NCBI RefSeq assembly: GCF_040802235.1
Contig: NC_133167.1
Span: forward strand, 44,328,001-44,392,000
DNA from: Manis javanica
Lineage: Eukaryota; Chordata; Mammalia; Pholidota; Manidae
Direction of reading: 5' to 3'
Length of the DNA: 64,000 bases
Both the position numbers and the translations under genes were made by a program. Under the pieces are notes generated by a model. That model ran no database searches. It was not told the origin of the DNA and saw nothing but the letters and a program-made list of their open reading frames with translations. This document shows positions 35,570-47,827 of the stretch, piece after piece; the stretch's first letter is position 1, and the number at the start of each line of letters is the position of its first letter.

Positions 35570-35830
35570 TTCTTAGCCTCCCTTGAAGGTGGTGTGGCCA
35601 TTTGACTTTGTTCTGGCAAATGAGATGTAAGCAGAAAGATTGTATGGAAGCCTCCAGAAAACTTCCTGAAAAGGTAGCTGGTGTGGGCTCTTTGCCTCTT
35701 TTTCTTCCATAACTCCTTCCTGCTAGCTAAATTATAGATATGCTATAGAAAGGAAAAACCTACTCCTAGCACACTTTCTGTGTATCTCTTTCCTCTCAAT
35801 ATTCTGAGAACACTCCACTTCATAACACTT
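35570..35830 (+). repeat. Ancient MaLR-like LTR, left part, interrupted
   Basis: TAGCCTCCCTTGAAGGTGGTGTGGCCATTTGACTTTGTTCTGGCAAATGAGATGTAAGCAG is the start of an old repeat. Its end (TCATTATATTTAAGCCACTGTTGTTTTGAGCATCTGTTAC) appears only at 36600-36650. The LTR at 35835-36460 therefore seems to have inserted within it. Confidence 0.4.
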
Positions 35831-35834
35831 CTGA

Positions 35835-36460
35835 CACCCGATGTATCGGTTTTCATACATCAAGCAATTATCTGACACCAGCCGGGTGCCCCAGAATTTA
35901 ATTCAGTTCTGACCCTAACCATCTGGAGACAGGGCTGACAAGTGTTAAGGGTTCAGTTCCACAGCACTGCTGCCCCCACCACCATCATTGCAGTTGTCAC
36001 CTGTGATTCCAACAGACGGCTATAAGTCAGAGGTACATACAGCCCCTCCTCGGGTTCAAACACTTTGGTGCAGTGGCTTACAGTACACTCAGGAAAACGG
36101 TGTACTTACTAGATTACCAGTTTATTATAAAAGGATGTTAACTCAGGAATAGCCAGATGGAAGAAATGGATAGGGCAAGTTATGTGGGAAAGGCGCACAG
36201 AGCTTCCATGCCTTCCCTGGGCACGCTGCTCTCCCAGCAGCTGATCATGGCAATCAGCCGGTCTTTAGGGGCTTTCCAAAAGTCACCTCATTATAGGAAC
36301 TCTGGTGTGGTTGAAAGGGGCTTGTCATGAATAACAAAAGACACCTTTATCACTGCGATCACTTAGGAAATTCCAAGCACTTTAGATGCTCTGTGCCAGG
36401 AGCCAGGATGAAGACCAAAAACATTTTTCTAATATAAATCACTCAGTGGCTGGAGCTAGA
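35835..36460 (-). mobile_element. ERVL-type LTR (MLT2/MER21-like), antisense
   Basis: TTACCAGTTTATTATAAAAGGATGTTAACTCAGGAATAGCCAGATGGAAGAAATG...GACACCTTTATCACTGCGATCACTTAGGAAATTCC...GCCAGGAGCCAGGATGAAGACC reads as an antisense ERVL-group LTR. Ends are approximate and no target duplication was found. Confidence 0.5.
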
Positions 36461-36974
36461 TCTATTGTTTTGATTCTTTAGGCAATCTTGGAATGGAAGT
36501 TGCTAAGATATCCGACAAGGAAGAAGGAGCCTGAGCTCCTGAGGGTGTTTGGGAGAGCAGTTGCCATATTGGCCCTAGGCTGCTTAGCTCCATCAGGAAA
36601 TAAACTCATTATATTTAAGCCACTGTTGTTTTGAGCATCTGTTACTTTCTGCCTATCTTAATTTTCACTAAAGCAGTTCAATTTCTGGGAGCACCCCTCC
36701 AAAAGACCATATTATGTCATTAGCATGTACCTTTTTTGATCTTTTCTTCTACCTCCTTTCTGGAATGTGGGAACGCAGTGGTGACTATTTTAGCCAACCT
36801 TGAAGATGATAGAAAAAGACGGGGTACCCAATGACTGCCTTTCCCAGTCTGGACTTATTTTCTATGAAATACAAACTTCTCTCTTGTTTAAGCACTGGTA
36901 TTTTAGTTCTTTAGAACTAGCAACTGAACACAACTTATAACTGATAAAATCTATAATTCTGTAAAGAATCTCCT

Positions 36975-37345
36975 TTATCCACCTAACATAGCAAAAGTTG
37001 TTTGCAGTTTGCAGTTATATGACTGTCAGTCCGGGGAAAGGAAATCTTGGGCAAAATATTCCTAAAAACCAAAATCAGTCACTGGGAGAAATAAAGTTTA
37101 AAACCTGTTTATTTCTCACAAACTGCAGTCTCAGGCCGTCTTTCTTCTCTGATCCAGCAGCCACACCACCGGCCCTCCCCCTCACCTCTCAGGTACAGAT
37201 AAGCCCTCTGTTGCGCAGGTAATCACTCATTGATATGGAGATGACTTCTCCACCCCTGAGGAAAGATGCAAATGCACTAAAACCACACTTCTTTCCACCT
37301 CTGAATGCCTTTTGATATGCAGATATACTAAAGCCAGGAGAGATA
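36975..37345 (-). mobile_element. Possible LTR remnant, antisense
   Basis: On the minus strand AATAAA at about 37110 is followed by CAGGTTTTAAACTTTATTTCTCCCAGTGACTG and a CCCGGACTGACAGTC stretch, a layout suggesting the R-U5 of an old ERV1 LTR. Termini are not clear. Confidence 0.35.
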
Positions 37346-37754
37346 TTCTGGAAATGTCACAATTTTACCCACAATGACTTTATTTAATAATCAGTTCTTC
37401 ATTCTCATTCACCTTGACAGTAGCTTTTTGACAGTGTTGACATGTACATATAGAGGCTGGTTGAGAGATCTTCATTCTCATTACCTTTTCAGACAACCAC
37501 ACAAGGATACTGCATGGGATATTCCTCATTCTTTTGACCCAGGCAGCTTTGGGAAGCCTGGTGTCAAAGCACACATCTAGAGTTCCCGTCTCCAGATGAC
37601 AGCCCTTCCTTTCCTCACTGTTAGCCTGAGCCATTCTGCCGGGCCCAGGTTGCAAAGGAAGAGCTCTGAGGTATTGTGGGAGAGGGAAAGCAGTGTCACC
37701 CAGAGGCAATTTTAAGTTATTGAAAACTTTTTGATTATTATTGTTAATGCCAGT

Positions 37755-38030
37755 ATTATTTTTCTTTCTTCTTTTTTCAATTGAAGTATAGTTGATACAC
37801 AATATTATATTGTTTTTAAGCATACAACGCAGGGATTCAACAGTTACACCATTATTAAATCTTCACCCCAACTAGTGCAGTTACTGTCTGTCAGCATAGA
37901 AAGAAAATCATTCTCCATGCTGCACTTTCGTCCCTATGACCAACTTATATTATGATTGAGAATTTCTGTGCCCCTTCATCCTCTTCACCCGCCCCAGCCC
38001 ATCCCCCATGATAACCACCAGTCTCTCAGT
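37755..38030 (-). mobile_element. L1 3' end fragment, inverted
   Basis: The plus strand reads CAATTGAAGTATAGTTGATACACAATATTATATTG after a T-rich run, the reverse complement of an L1 3' UTR end plus tail. Then come the GCATAGAAAGAAAATCATTC and CCCCATGATAACCACCAGTC landmarks. A shorter related copy is at 58312-58425. Confidence 0.8.
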
Positions 38031-39385
38031 ACCTATGCGTCTACTACCAGCATTGTATTACATTGCACAGGAGCACCATGATTTAATTACATTGTACAGG
38101 ACACAATTTTCAAATGTTTACAACTCTCTCTTTTATTTAATTGCCATTCTAATCCATACTTAGAAAAGTATTCCACCTTCAACCATGGTTATTATACATG
38201 TCATTTCCTACCAAGACTTACACTTTTCATGTTTCCAGTTTTATCGTATCAGGCTAGTTGATGAAGAAAGGTTAATTGCGTGGCGCCTGAATAAGCTCAA
38301 TGCCCTTAGAGGCAACCCTTTCCACACCCAAAGAGAAACGAACTTGTGTAACCTATGAAAAGTAGCTTCATTCTATTCCAACAGCAGCTCAGTGTATCTT
38401 TCCATGATCCACCACCTGTGTGCAATTTCAAACCCTCCACTCTGGCATTTCTGATTCTGGACTTTGGTTTAATGCCTAAGTTTCATTCCTCTACTATCTT
38501 TTCCCTGAATGACACCTCAGTTCCCCGGTTTGCCTGGATTTTCCTTCACCTTGAGACACTGTATCTCTGTCTGCTGCCTTTCCTGTTGGTTGGGTGCCAG
38601 TCCCAGCCCTGTCTTGTGTCCGACCTGGGCCATTCCAGGTAAAACAGCAGGGAATCGCCCTGAGAACTCTGCGGTAGATTTTACTTATTTGGATAAATTT
38701 TGCTTGAGTGTCTCAGGTATTTAAAGTTTTCAGACACCCAGGCCTCAAAATCTAGGCATGACCTTTTTGGGGGAGTTTCAGATCCTGTTGCTAGAGATCC
38801 CTATTCCACTTGTCCTAGTTGATCAGAACTCTGTTCCATGGGCTGGCCTCTTTTCACTCTCTACTTTGCTTTATTTGTTTCCAGATGAAATTCCTGGAGT
38901 TTGGGGACTGCATGTCCTATTTGACCATCATGTATGTTCTGTATTTTGAAATCTTTCCATGTCCCCAAAATACAACCCTATTTTAATTTTGGTCCTTGGA
39001 TAACTGGCCTTGACTAGACTGGATTTGTGTATCCAAATTTACCTTTTGATATTTGGCCTTTATCTGAAAAACTGAAGCCTGTCCTAGCTTACCACCAATC
39101 TTGCTAGCTTTTCACAAATTCACCTCCTTCCCTCCAGATTAAGTTTCCTTACTCTCTGCCAAAAGCCTTTGGAGTGGAGAGGTATATTGGTTGATCCCAA
39201 CTCCCACCCCAACCCCGTCTTTGCGGTTTTCCCAGAGCCAGACACAACACCCAAAGCTGCTGCTGAATCTAGGAGAATCACCAAGTTGATTTAGTGACTT
39301 ACAGTAGACCTATCAAACTGATCTTGTGAAGTGCCAACAGTCAGGTCAGAGGTCAGCCCTGGGTGACAACACCAGCCACAGCTTT
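38031..39385. other. No gene recognised
   Basis: Open frames at 38355-38642 and 38758-38949 (95 and 63 codons) show no domain and no conserved splice context. Treated as chance. Confidence 0.45.
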
Positions 39386-39389
39386 CAGT

Positions 39390-39545
39390 CAATAAAGGCA
39401 TTTATTATGCAGTTACCTTTATAGCTGGCGATTCCCTAAACACTCTAGTCCTTATCTTATTTAATCTTTACTGAAACCATAGAGGGTACATGCCATCATT
39501 ATCTCTATCTCACATATGCAGATATCCAGGTTTTGAGAGGGTAAG
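39390..39545 (-). repeat. MIR SINE, antisense, part 1
   Basis: GGCATTTATTATGCAGTTACC...CTTATCTTATTTAATCTTTACTGAAACC...TCACATATGCAGATATCCAGGTTTTGAGAGGGTAAG is antisense MIR and stops abruptly. What could be the rest of the same copy appears at 40300-40420. Confidence 0.6.
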
Positions 39546-40299
39546 AATGGGTCTGGTGGTATGAGGACTAAACTAATAGAAAGTCCTCCCTACCAATACC
39601 TAGAATGGTTAGACAAACTGAATATATTTTAAATACCTAGGTGAAGAATGGGAAACCACCAGACATTAAGAGGGAGCTAAAACTTGGTGTGGGATGTTAC
39701 ATCTGCACTGGGGTGGTTGTAAGTTTGAAATAGACCTTAAAGACTAGAGATTAGGACCTTCACATTGAACAGAAGCAAGAGGCAAGGTGGAGATTTGAAA
39801 CTGAGACCTCGATGTGAACCAAGACCCACAAAGACCCACCCTTAGTGAAAGGAGAACTAGAACCAGTCTGCCCACGGGCCCCCGGAAAAGTTCAAGGAAG
39901 CTTCTCTCTGCATGGCAATTTCATTCTGGACCAGTGATGGTCAGCGATGCTGATAGAAACAAAGGGAAGAACATTATGAGGAGCATTTCTGTAAATAAAT
40001 CCACAGGAAGTTTCCATAGCAAAAGCAATCCCTGATGAATTCTTGGATACATAAGAAAATGATTGGTCATGAGGAAGAATCAGCAGATACTGTAATTGGG
40101 GAGATTAGCACCTCCCCAGTGAACCTGAGAAAACAGGATGAAATGAAATAGGCTATGAAAGGAATGTTTGAAGAGAAGTAAACACATGAAAGAAGGAAGA
40201 GAAACATAAGGGGGAAAAAAAGCCAAATTACAATGAGGAAAAGAATAGGTGGATTTGAAAAAGTACCAGATAGAATAACTGGAAAAGACAATAATAATC

Positions 40300-40420
40300 A
40301 TGGAGAGGTTAGTGACTTGTTTGAGGTTACTCTGCTAAAAAGTGACAGAATTGGAGCCTAAAGCTCAGCTTACTCCATCCCACATTATGTTCTGAACATC
40401 ACACCATACTAGCTCCCTAC
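40300..40420 (-). repeat. MIR SINE, antisense, part 2
   Basis: GGAGAGGTTAGTGACTTGTTTGAGGTTACTCTGCTAAAAAGTGACAGAATTGGAGCC fits the remaining tRNA-like side of an antisense MIR. The 755 bases between the parts (39546-40299) are an unnamed, purine-rich block that may be an insertion. Confidence 0.5.
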
Positions 40421-41510
40421 AGATCAAGATCTAAGCTAGTGAATTCCACAGGAAAACCTCACTCTTTCGACTCGGCAATATCTCTTTAGAGTGAGCATAT
40501 TGCTAAAAATCACATGTAGGGGACTGAGGTGAAAAAAACTAAATGCTTTCTTTTCTATAAAGAATAACAAGTTACAACAAAAAGAGATTTTGAAATTGGT
40601 AAGTTTAGGGGAAGATTTTCATAAGTCATTAAGTGAACAGATCCATCAGTGGCTTTGACAATGAATGACACAACTTATTTATTTTCCTTTAAGCTTCTGA
40701 ATTGTTTGTCATTTGCTGTATGTGGTTATTTGGATGAGGGGTAGGAGTCTGGGTGAGATTACTGGGTGGAAATGGATCACTGAGCTATGGAGGTGATAAT
40801 TAAGACAAGGGTTGAAGGGTTATTTACTGTTTTGAAAAATTCAGATTCTGTTCCAGTTAGCTCTTTTCTTCTCCTACCTAACTATTCTACCAACCCTGAC
40901 AAACAGGTGACTTACAGGTGAGTACTAGAAACTGAACAATAATGGCAACCAAGAGTTTGGTCACAGCTATTGTTGCAGAGGATGGGCAATAAACTAAATT
41001 ACAGAAAACTGTTACTCTGCCATATCCACATCATGGAGCTAGACATCTAAGCAATCTTTTCTATGAGATTTGTTGTATTGGACATTTAACACAAACATAA
41101 TTGTTTTCAAGTTATACAGTCTCCAGTGCAAGGCTTTACAAAGGTTATTGTTAATGAAAAACTTCACTATTTTGTCCCTCTAGTAGATTAGCATTATTTT
41201 GCAGGTTTTTATCTCTGCATTCCCAGAACTTCAATGCAATTACCGTCTCATATTGTTCTTTCCACACTTTTCTTTATGTCTCATGAAAGCCATCTCATGC
41301 ATAAGGTGCTCAAAAAGTTTGCAAACACAAGATTAGAATGTGAGAATTATATAGTTGATGCCAGGTGGTAAACTGTAATGAAATGAACAGGATATATCCT
41401 TCTTTCTAACTAATGCCTAATTATAGGGCAGAATGTGTCTCCTCTCCTCCAAATAGCCAGGTCCTTTGAAAAGGTGTTTATTAAAATCTGAATCGTGCAA
41501 TTCTAGGAGG
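40421..41510. other. No gene recognised
   Basis: No supported gene, RNA or named repeat up to the L1-b insertion site. Confidence 0.5.
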
Positions 41511-41519
41511 CTGTATGAT
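41511..41519. repeat. Probable target duplication of L1-b, left copy
   Basis: CTGTATGAT occurs here and at 47819-47827, directly flanking the L1. Nine bases match; the surrounding bases diverge. Confidence 0.75.
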
Positions 41520-41830
41520 TTTTTTTATATCCTTAATGTACAATTACATGACAAGCATTATGGTTACTAGACTCCCCCCATTATCAAGTCCCCACCACAT
41601 ATTCCATTACAGTCACTGTCCATCGGAGTCACTACTTTTCTTCTCTGTGCTGTACTGACTTCCCCATGCCCACCTCCCACATTATGTGTGCTAATTATAA
41701 TACCCCTTTTTACCCCTTATCCCTTCCTTCCCACCTGTTCTCCTCAGTTCCTTTCCCGTTGGTAACCGTTAGTCCGTTCTTGGGTTCTGTGATTCTGCTG
41801 CTGTTTTGTTCCTTCAGTTTTTCTTTGTTC

Positions 41831-44800
41831 TTATACTCCACATATGAGTGAAATAATTTGGTACTTGTCTCTCTCTGCCTGGCTTATTTCACTGAGCATA
41901 AAAGCCTCTAGCTCCATCAATGTTGTTGCAAATTGTAAGATTTGTTTTCTTCTTATGGCTGAATAATATTCCATTGTGTATATGTACCACATCTTTTTAT
42001 CCATTCATCTACTGATGAACACTTCAGGTTGCTTCCATTTCTTGGCTATTGTAAATAGTGCTGCGATAAACATAGGGGTGCATCTGTCTTTTTCAAACTG
42101 GAGTGCTGCATTCTTAGGGTAAATTCCTAGAAGTGGAATTCCTGGGTCAAATGGTATTTCGATTTTTATTTTTTTGAGGAACCTCCAAACTGCTCTCCAC
42201 AATCGTTAAGCTAATTTACATACCCACCAACATAGTAGGAGGGTTCCCCTTTCTCCATGTTCTTGCCAACATTTGTTGTTGTTTGTCTTTTGGATGTTGG
42301 CCATCCTAACTGGTGTGAGGTGATATCTCATTGTGAATTTAATTTACATTTCTCTGATGATTAGCAATGGACCATCTTTTCATGTGTCTGTTGGCCATCT
42401 GAATTTCTTCTTTGGAGAAGTATCTGTTCAGATCCTCTGCCCATTTTTTAATTGGATTATTTGCTTTTTGTTTGTTGAGGTGCATGAGCTCTTTATATAT
42501 TTTGGATGTCAACCCTTATCAGATCTGTCATTTATGAATATATTCTCCCATACTGTAGGACACCTTTTTGTTCTATTGATGGTGACCTTTGCTGTACTGA
42601 AGCCTTTCAGCTTGATATAGTCCCACTTGTACATTTTTGCTTTTGTTTCCCTTGCCAGGGGAGATATGTTCATGAAGAAGGTGCTCACGTTTATGTCCAA
42701 GAGATTTTTGCCTATGTTTTCTTCTAAGAGTTTTATGGTTTCATGACTTACATTCAGGTCTTTCATCCATATTGAGTTTACTTTTGTGTATAGGGTGAGA
42801 CAATGATCCAGTTTCATTCTCTTGCATGTAGCTGTCCAGTTTTGCCAACACCGGCTGCTGAAGAGGCTGTCATTTCCCCATTGTATATCCATAGCTCCTT
42901 TATCGTATATTAATTGACCATATATTTTTGGGTTAATATCTGGACTCTCTATTCTGTTCCACTGGTCTGTGGGTCTGTTCTTGTGCCAATACCAAATTGT
43001 CTTGATTACTGTGGCTTTGTAGTAAGAGCTTGAAGTTGGGAAGCAAGATCCTCCCTGCTTTATTCTTCCTTCTCAGGATTGCTTTGGCTATTCAGGGTCT
43101 TTTGTGGTCCCATATGAATTTTAGAACTATTTATTCCAGTTTTTTGAAGAATGCTATTGGTATTTTGATAGGGATTGCATTGAATTTGTAGATTGCTTTA
43201 GGCAGAATGGCCATTTTGATAACATTAATTCTTCCTACCCAAGAGCATGGGATGAGATTCCAATTGTTAGTGTACTCTTTATTTCTCTTAAGAGTGTCTT
43301 ATAGTTTTCAGGGTATAGGTCTTTCACTTCTTTGGTTAGGTTTATTCCTAGGTATTTTGTTTTTTTGATGCAATTGTGAATGGAATTATTTTCCTGATTT
43401 CTCTTTCTATTAGTTCATTGTTAGTATATAGGAAAGCCACAGATTTCTATGTGTGAATTTTGTATCCTGCAACTTTGCTGAATATAGATATCAGTTCTAG
43501 TAGTTTTGGAGTGGAGTCTTAGGGTTTTTTATGTACAGTATCACATCATCTGCAAATAGTGACAGTTTGACTTCTTACCAATCTTGATGCCTTTTATTTC
43601 TTTGTGTTGTCTGATTGCTGTGGCTAGGACCTCCAGTACTATGTTGAATAAAAGTGGGGAGTGTGAGCATCCCTGTATTTTTCCCAATCTTAGGTGAAAA
43701 GCCTTCAGCTTCTTGCTGTTAAGTATGAAGTTAGCTGTGGGTTTCTCACATATGGCCTTTATTATGTTGAGGTACTTGCCCTCTATACCCATTTTGTTGA
43801 GAGTTTTTATCATGAATGGATGTTGAATTTTGTCAAATGCTTTTTCAGTATCTATGGAGATGGTCATGTAGTTTTTTTTGTTCTTTTTGTTGATGTTGTG
43901 GATGATGTTAATGGATTTGTGAATGTTGTACCATCCTTGCATCTCTGAGATGAATCCCACTTGGTCATGGTGTATGATCTTCTTGATGTATTTTTGAATT
44001 CGGTTTGCTAATATTTTGTTGAGTATTTTTGCATCTATGTTCATCAGGGATATTGGTCTGTAATTTTCTTTCTTTGTGGGATCTTTGCCTGGTCTTGGTA
44101 TTAGAGTGGTGCTGGCTTGATAGAATGAGTTTGGAAGTATTCTCTACTCTTCTATTTTTTGGAAAAGTTTAAGGAGAATTTGTATTATGTCTTCTCTAAA
44201 TGTCTGATAAAATTCAGCAGTGAATCCATCTGATCCAGGGTTTTGTTCTTAGGTAGTTTTTTTATTACTGATTCAATTTCATTGCTGGTAATTGGTTTGT
44301 TTAGATTTTCTGTTTCTTCCTTGGTCAGTCTTGGAAGATTGTATTTTTCTAGGAAGTTGTCCATTTCTTGTAGGTTTTTGAGCTTGTTAGCATATAGGTT
44401 TTCATAGTATTCTCTAATAATTCTTTGTATTTCTATGGTGTCTGTCATGATTTTTCCTTCGTCATTTCTGATTCTGTTGATGTGTGTAGATTCTCTTTTT
44501 CTCTTAATAAGTCTGGCTAAGGGTTTATCTATTTTGTTTATTTTCTCAAAGAACCAGCTCTTGGTTTCATTGATTTTTTTCCTATTGTTTTATTCTACTC
44601 ATTTTCATTTATTTATTCTCTGATCTTTATTATGTCCCTATTTCTGCTGACTTTTGGCCTCATTTGTTCTTCTCTTTCCAGTTTCAATAATTGTGAACTT
44701 AGACTATTCATTTGGGATTGTTCTTCCTTCTTTAAATAGGCCTGGATTACTATATTCTTTCCTTTTAGAACTACCTTCACTGTGTCCCACAGAAGTTTGT

Positions 44801-45650
44801 GCATTGTGCTGTTGTTGTCATTTGTCTCCATATATGTCTTGATCTTTGTTTTAATTTGGTCATTGATCAATTGATTTTTTAGGAGCATGCTATTAAGCCT
44901 CCATGTGTTTGAGGCTTTTTGTTTTCTTTGTACAATTTATTTCTAGTTTTATACCTTTGTGATTTGAGAAGTTGGTTGGTAAAATTTCAATCTTTTTGAA
45001 TTTATTGAGGCTATCTTTGTGGCCTAGTATGTGGTCTATTCTGGAAAATGTTCCATGTGCATTTGAGAAGAATGTGTATCCTGTTGCCTTTGGGTGTAGA
45101 GTTGTGTAGATGTCTTTTATGGCCATCCATTCTAGTGTGTTTTTCAGTGCCTCTGTGCCCTTCCTTATTTTCTGTCTGGTTGATGTTTCCTTTGGACTGA
45201 ATGGAGTGTTGAAGTCTACTAAAATGACTGCATTGCATTCTATTTCCCCCTTTAATTATGTTAGTATTTGTTTCACATATGTAGGTGCTCCTGTATTGGA
45301 TGCATAGATATTTATAATGGTTATATCCTCTTGTTGGACTGACCGCTTTATCATTATGTAATGTCCTTTATCTCTTATCACTTTCTTTGTTTTAAAGTCT
45401 ATTTGAAGAACATACAAGTACTGCAACACTTGCTTTTTTCTCCCTATTGTTTGCATGAAATATTTTTTTCCATTCCTTCACTTTTAGTCTGTGTATGTCC
45501 TTGGGTTTGAGGTGAGTCTCTTGTAAGCAGCATATAGATGGGTCTTGCTTTTTTATCCATTCTATTACTCTGTGTCTTTTGATTGGTGCATTCAGTCCAT
45601 TTACATTTAGGGTGTACTTATTGCCATTGTAGATGTGTACTTATTGCCAT
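41831..45650 (-). pseudogene. L1 ORF2 (endonuclease / reverse transcriptase), broken
   Basis: The start ATG is at 45650-45648 and the expected stop TAA at 41833-41831, so the length is 3820 nt, normal for the family. The endonuclease region is interrupted early. Readable blocks are 45256-45456, 44893-45126 (with the SRIDHILGH endonuclease motif), 44613-44888, 44185-44448 and the reverse transcriptase block 43541-44044. That block has [10 protein letters not shown] and ends by frameshift just before the catalytic FADD (43545-43556). Further blocks lie at 42509-42892 and 42005-42202. A 23-bp-period duplication sits right at the start codon (45612-45655), adding a second ATG. No full product is possible. 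Confidence 0.92.
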
Positions 45651-45962
45651 TGTAGGCTTTGTATTCATGGTTAGCAAAGGTTCAAGGGTAGCTTCTTGAC
45701 TATCTAACTGTGTAACTTTAACTCATTTCTTACACTATTATAAAGACAGTCTGATGATTCTTTATTTCTCTCTGTATTTTTTTCCTCCTCCACTCTTTAA
45801 TAGTTAGGTATTTTATTCTGTACTCTTTTGTGTTTCCCTTGACTGCTTTTGTGTATAGATCATTTTATTTTTTTGCCTTTAGCTAGTATTTTTTTGTCTT
45901 CTTTCTTTGCTGTGATTTTATTTTCTCTGGTGACATCTATTTAGCCTTAGGAGTACTTCCAT

Positions 45963-46791
45963 CTAGAGTAGTCTCTTTAAAATACCCTGTAGAGGTTTGT
46001 GGGAGGCAAATTCTCTCAACTTTTGCTCATCTGGAAATTGTTTAATCCCTCCTTTAAATTTAAATGATACAGTATTTTTGGTTCAAGCCACTTCTGTTTC
46101 ATTGTATGAAATATATCATGCCATTCTCTTCTGGCCTGTAAGGTTTCTGTTGCAAAGTCTGATGGTAGCCTAATGGGTTTTCCTTTGTAGGTGATCTTTT
46201 TTCTCTCTCTGGCTGCCTTTACTACCCTGTCCTTTTCTTTGATTTTTGCCATTTTAATTATTATATGTCTTGGTCTTGTCCCCCTTGGGTCCCTTGTGTT
46301 GGGAGATCTGTGGGATTCCATGGTCTAAGAGACTATTTCCTTCCCCAGCTTGGGGAAGTTTTCAGAAATTATTTCTTCAAAGACACTTTCTATCCCTTTC
46401 TCTCTCTCTCTTTTTTTTTTCTGGTATCCCTATTATGCAAATATTGTTTCATTTCAATTGGTCACACAGTTCTTTCATTCCCAGAGATCCTTTTATCTCT
46501 CTCTGTCTCAACTTCTCTGTATTTCTGTTCTCTGATTTCTATTCCATTAGCAGTCTCTTGCACCTCTTCCAGTCTGCTCTTAAGTCCTTCTATTGATTAT
46601 TTCATTTCTGTTATCTCCCTCTGGACTTCTCCCCTTAGCTCTTGCATATTTCTCTGCAACTCCATCAGCATGGTTATGACTTTTATTTTGGATTCTTTTT
46701 CAAGAAGATTGGTTATATCTACCTCACCAGACCCTCTCTCTGGCCGTGTATGTGTGATTTTTGACTGGACCAGGTTCTTCTGCCTTTTCAT
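45963..46791 (-). pseudogene. L1 ORF1 (RNA-binding chaperone), broken
   Basis: The start ATG at 46791-46789 is intact and opens MKRQKNLVQ. The N-terminal region and early coiled coil stay open for 64 codons, to a TAA at 46599-46597. L1-a has CAA at the corresponding place (EVKQSL versus EMK-stop), so this is a C-to-T nonsense change. After a further frameshift the C-terminal domain is readable at 46016-46321 (PRHIIIKMAKIKEKDR, then ETLQARREW). The expected end is TAG at 45965-45963. Length is 829 nt, like L1-a. Confidence 0.9.
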
Positions 46792-47818
46792 GGAGATAGA
46801 AGTGATTGTCGGCAGGTGGTGCATGTGTCAGCTGGGAGAACAAAGTCCCTTCCTGCTTGCTGGTCGCTGTGCCCTTCTCCACTGCCTGTGCCAGTTACCC
46901 TCACACGGGGAGCAGTCTCTGGGTTAATTCCCTGAGCTGCTGTAGGCTGGGCAGTCCCTCGAGATACCCTAGGGCACTGTTGGGTGTCACAGGTGTGCCG
47001 GGTATGTTCTCCTGTGAGAGCAGCACCCCTTCATGCCTTCTGGACTTTGCATTGGCTTCTTCTGTCTGTGCCGGGCAGCTGCGTGCTCATGCAGCTTCTG
47101 GGTCTGTCCCGGTTAGCTGGGCACTGGGAGAAGACTCTGTGTGGTTGCTGTGGGTGGGGCTGTTTCTTGCCTGCCTGCAGCAGTGGCAGTTCAGCTGGTT
47201 TGCTTGCAGCACTGGCTGTGGGGAATGAATGGCAGGCTCCTTGTCACCATGAGGGACTTCAGAGCTGCCTTGCCACTCAGAGGTTTAGGGTACCTTAAGG
47301 TCCTTAAAGTTCCCAGCCTGCTTGACTGAGTGTGCAGGGACAATTTTGTCCACCTGTTAAGCCCTTGTCCCTTTAAGACTTTTAAAGCACCCACTTTTCT
47401 TTTGTCCCAGGGAAGCCATCTGTAGGGACCAATTTGCAGTCCCCATCTTGGATTTTACTTTTCCGTTTCTCTAATACCCAGTACACCATGCAATGTGTGT
47501 CTGTGCTCCCAGTATAGATTACTAGGGCTGGTTATTCAGCAGTCCTGTGCTTCCACTCCCTCCTCACTCTGATTCTTTTCCTCCCTCCAGTGAGCTGGGA
47601 TTGGGGGAGTGCTCAGGTCCCACTGGGTCACAGCTTTGTATCTTACCCTTTTTGTGAGATGCTGAGTTCTCACAGATGTAGATGTACCCTGGATGTTGTA
47701 CTGTATCTTCTGGTCTCTCTTTTAGGAATAGTTATATTTGCTGTATTTTCAAAATATTTATGGTTTTGGGAGGAGATTTCCGCCGTCCTACTCATACCGC
47801 CATCTTGAGCACCCCCTC
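46792..47818 (-). promoter_or_regulatory. L1-b 5' UTR with YY1-type site
   Basis: About 1.03 kb of higher GC content. CAAGATGGCGG on the minus strand (47797-47807) sits 11 bases from the element's 5' end. It matches the YY1 core that directs accurate initiation in other L1s. The site is better preserved here than in L1-a. The long plus-strand open frames across 46265-47329 are antisense to L1 and not genes. Confidence 0.7.
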
Positions 47819-47827
47819 CTGTATGAT
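47819..47827. repeat. Probable target duplication of L1-b, right copy
   Basis: CTGTATGAT, matching 41511-41519. Confidence 0.75.

Larger units (their letters stand above)
41520..47818 (-). mobile_element. Near full-length L1 (L1-b), about 6.3 kb, inverted
   Basis: The minus strand begins AGGGGGTGCTCAAGATGGCGG at 47818 and ends in a very short A-run at 41520-41527. Between these are the 5' UTR (46792-47818), ORF1 (45963-46791), ORF2 (41831-45650) and 3' UTR. It is collinear with L1-a throughout but differs in the 3' UTR, so the two are related yet separate subfamilies. Multiple stops and frameshifts make it inactive. Confidence 0.95.

Noticed and set aside
43694..43948. Plus-strand frame resembling a membrane protein
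   Set aside because: Antisense of the L1-b reverse transcriptase block.
46265..46927. 220-codon open frame on the plus strand
   Set aside because: Lies antisense across ORF1 and 5' UTR of L1-b. Its residues are the complement of coiled-coil codons, with no domain of its own.
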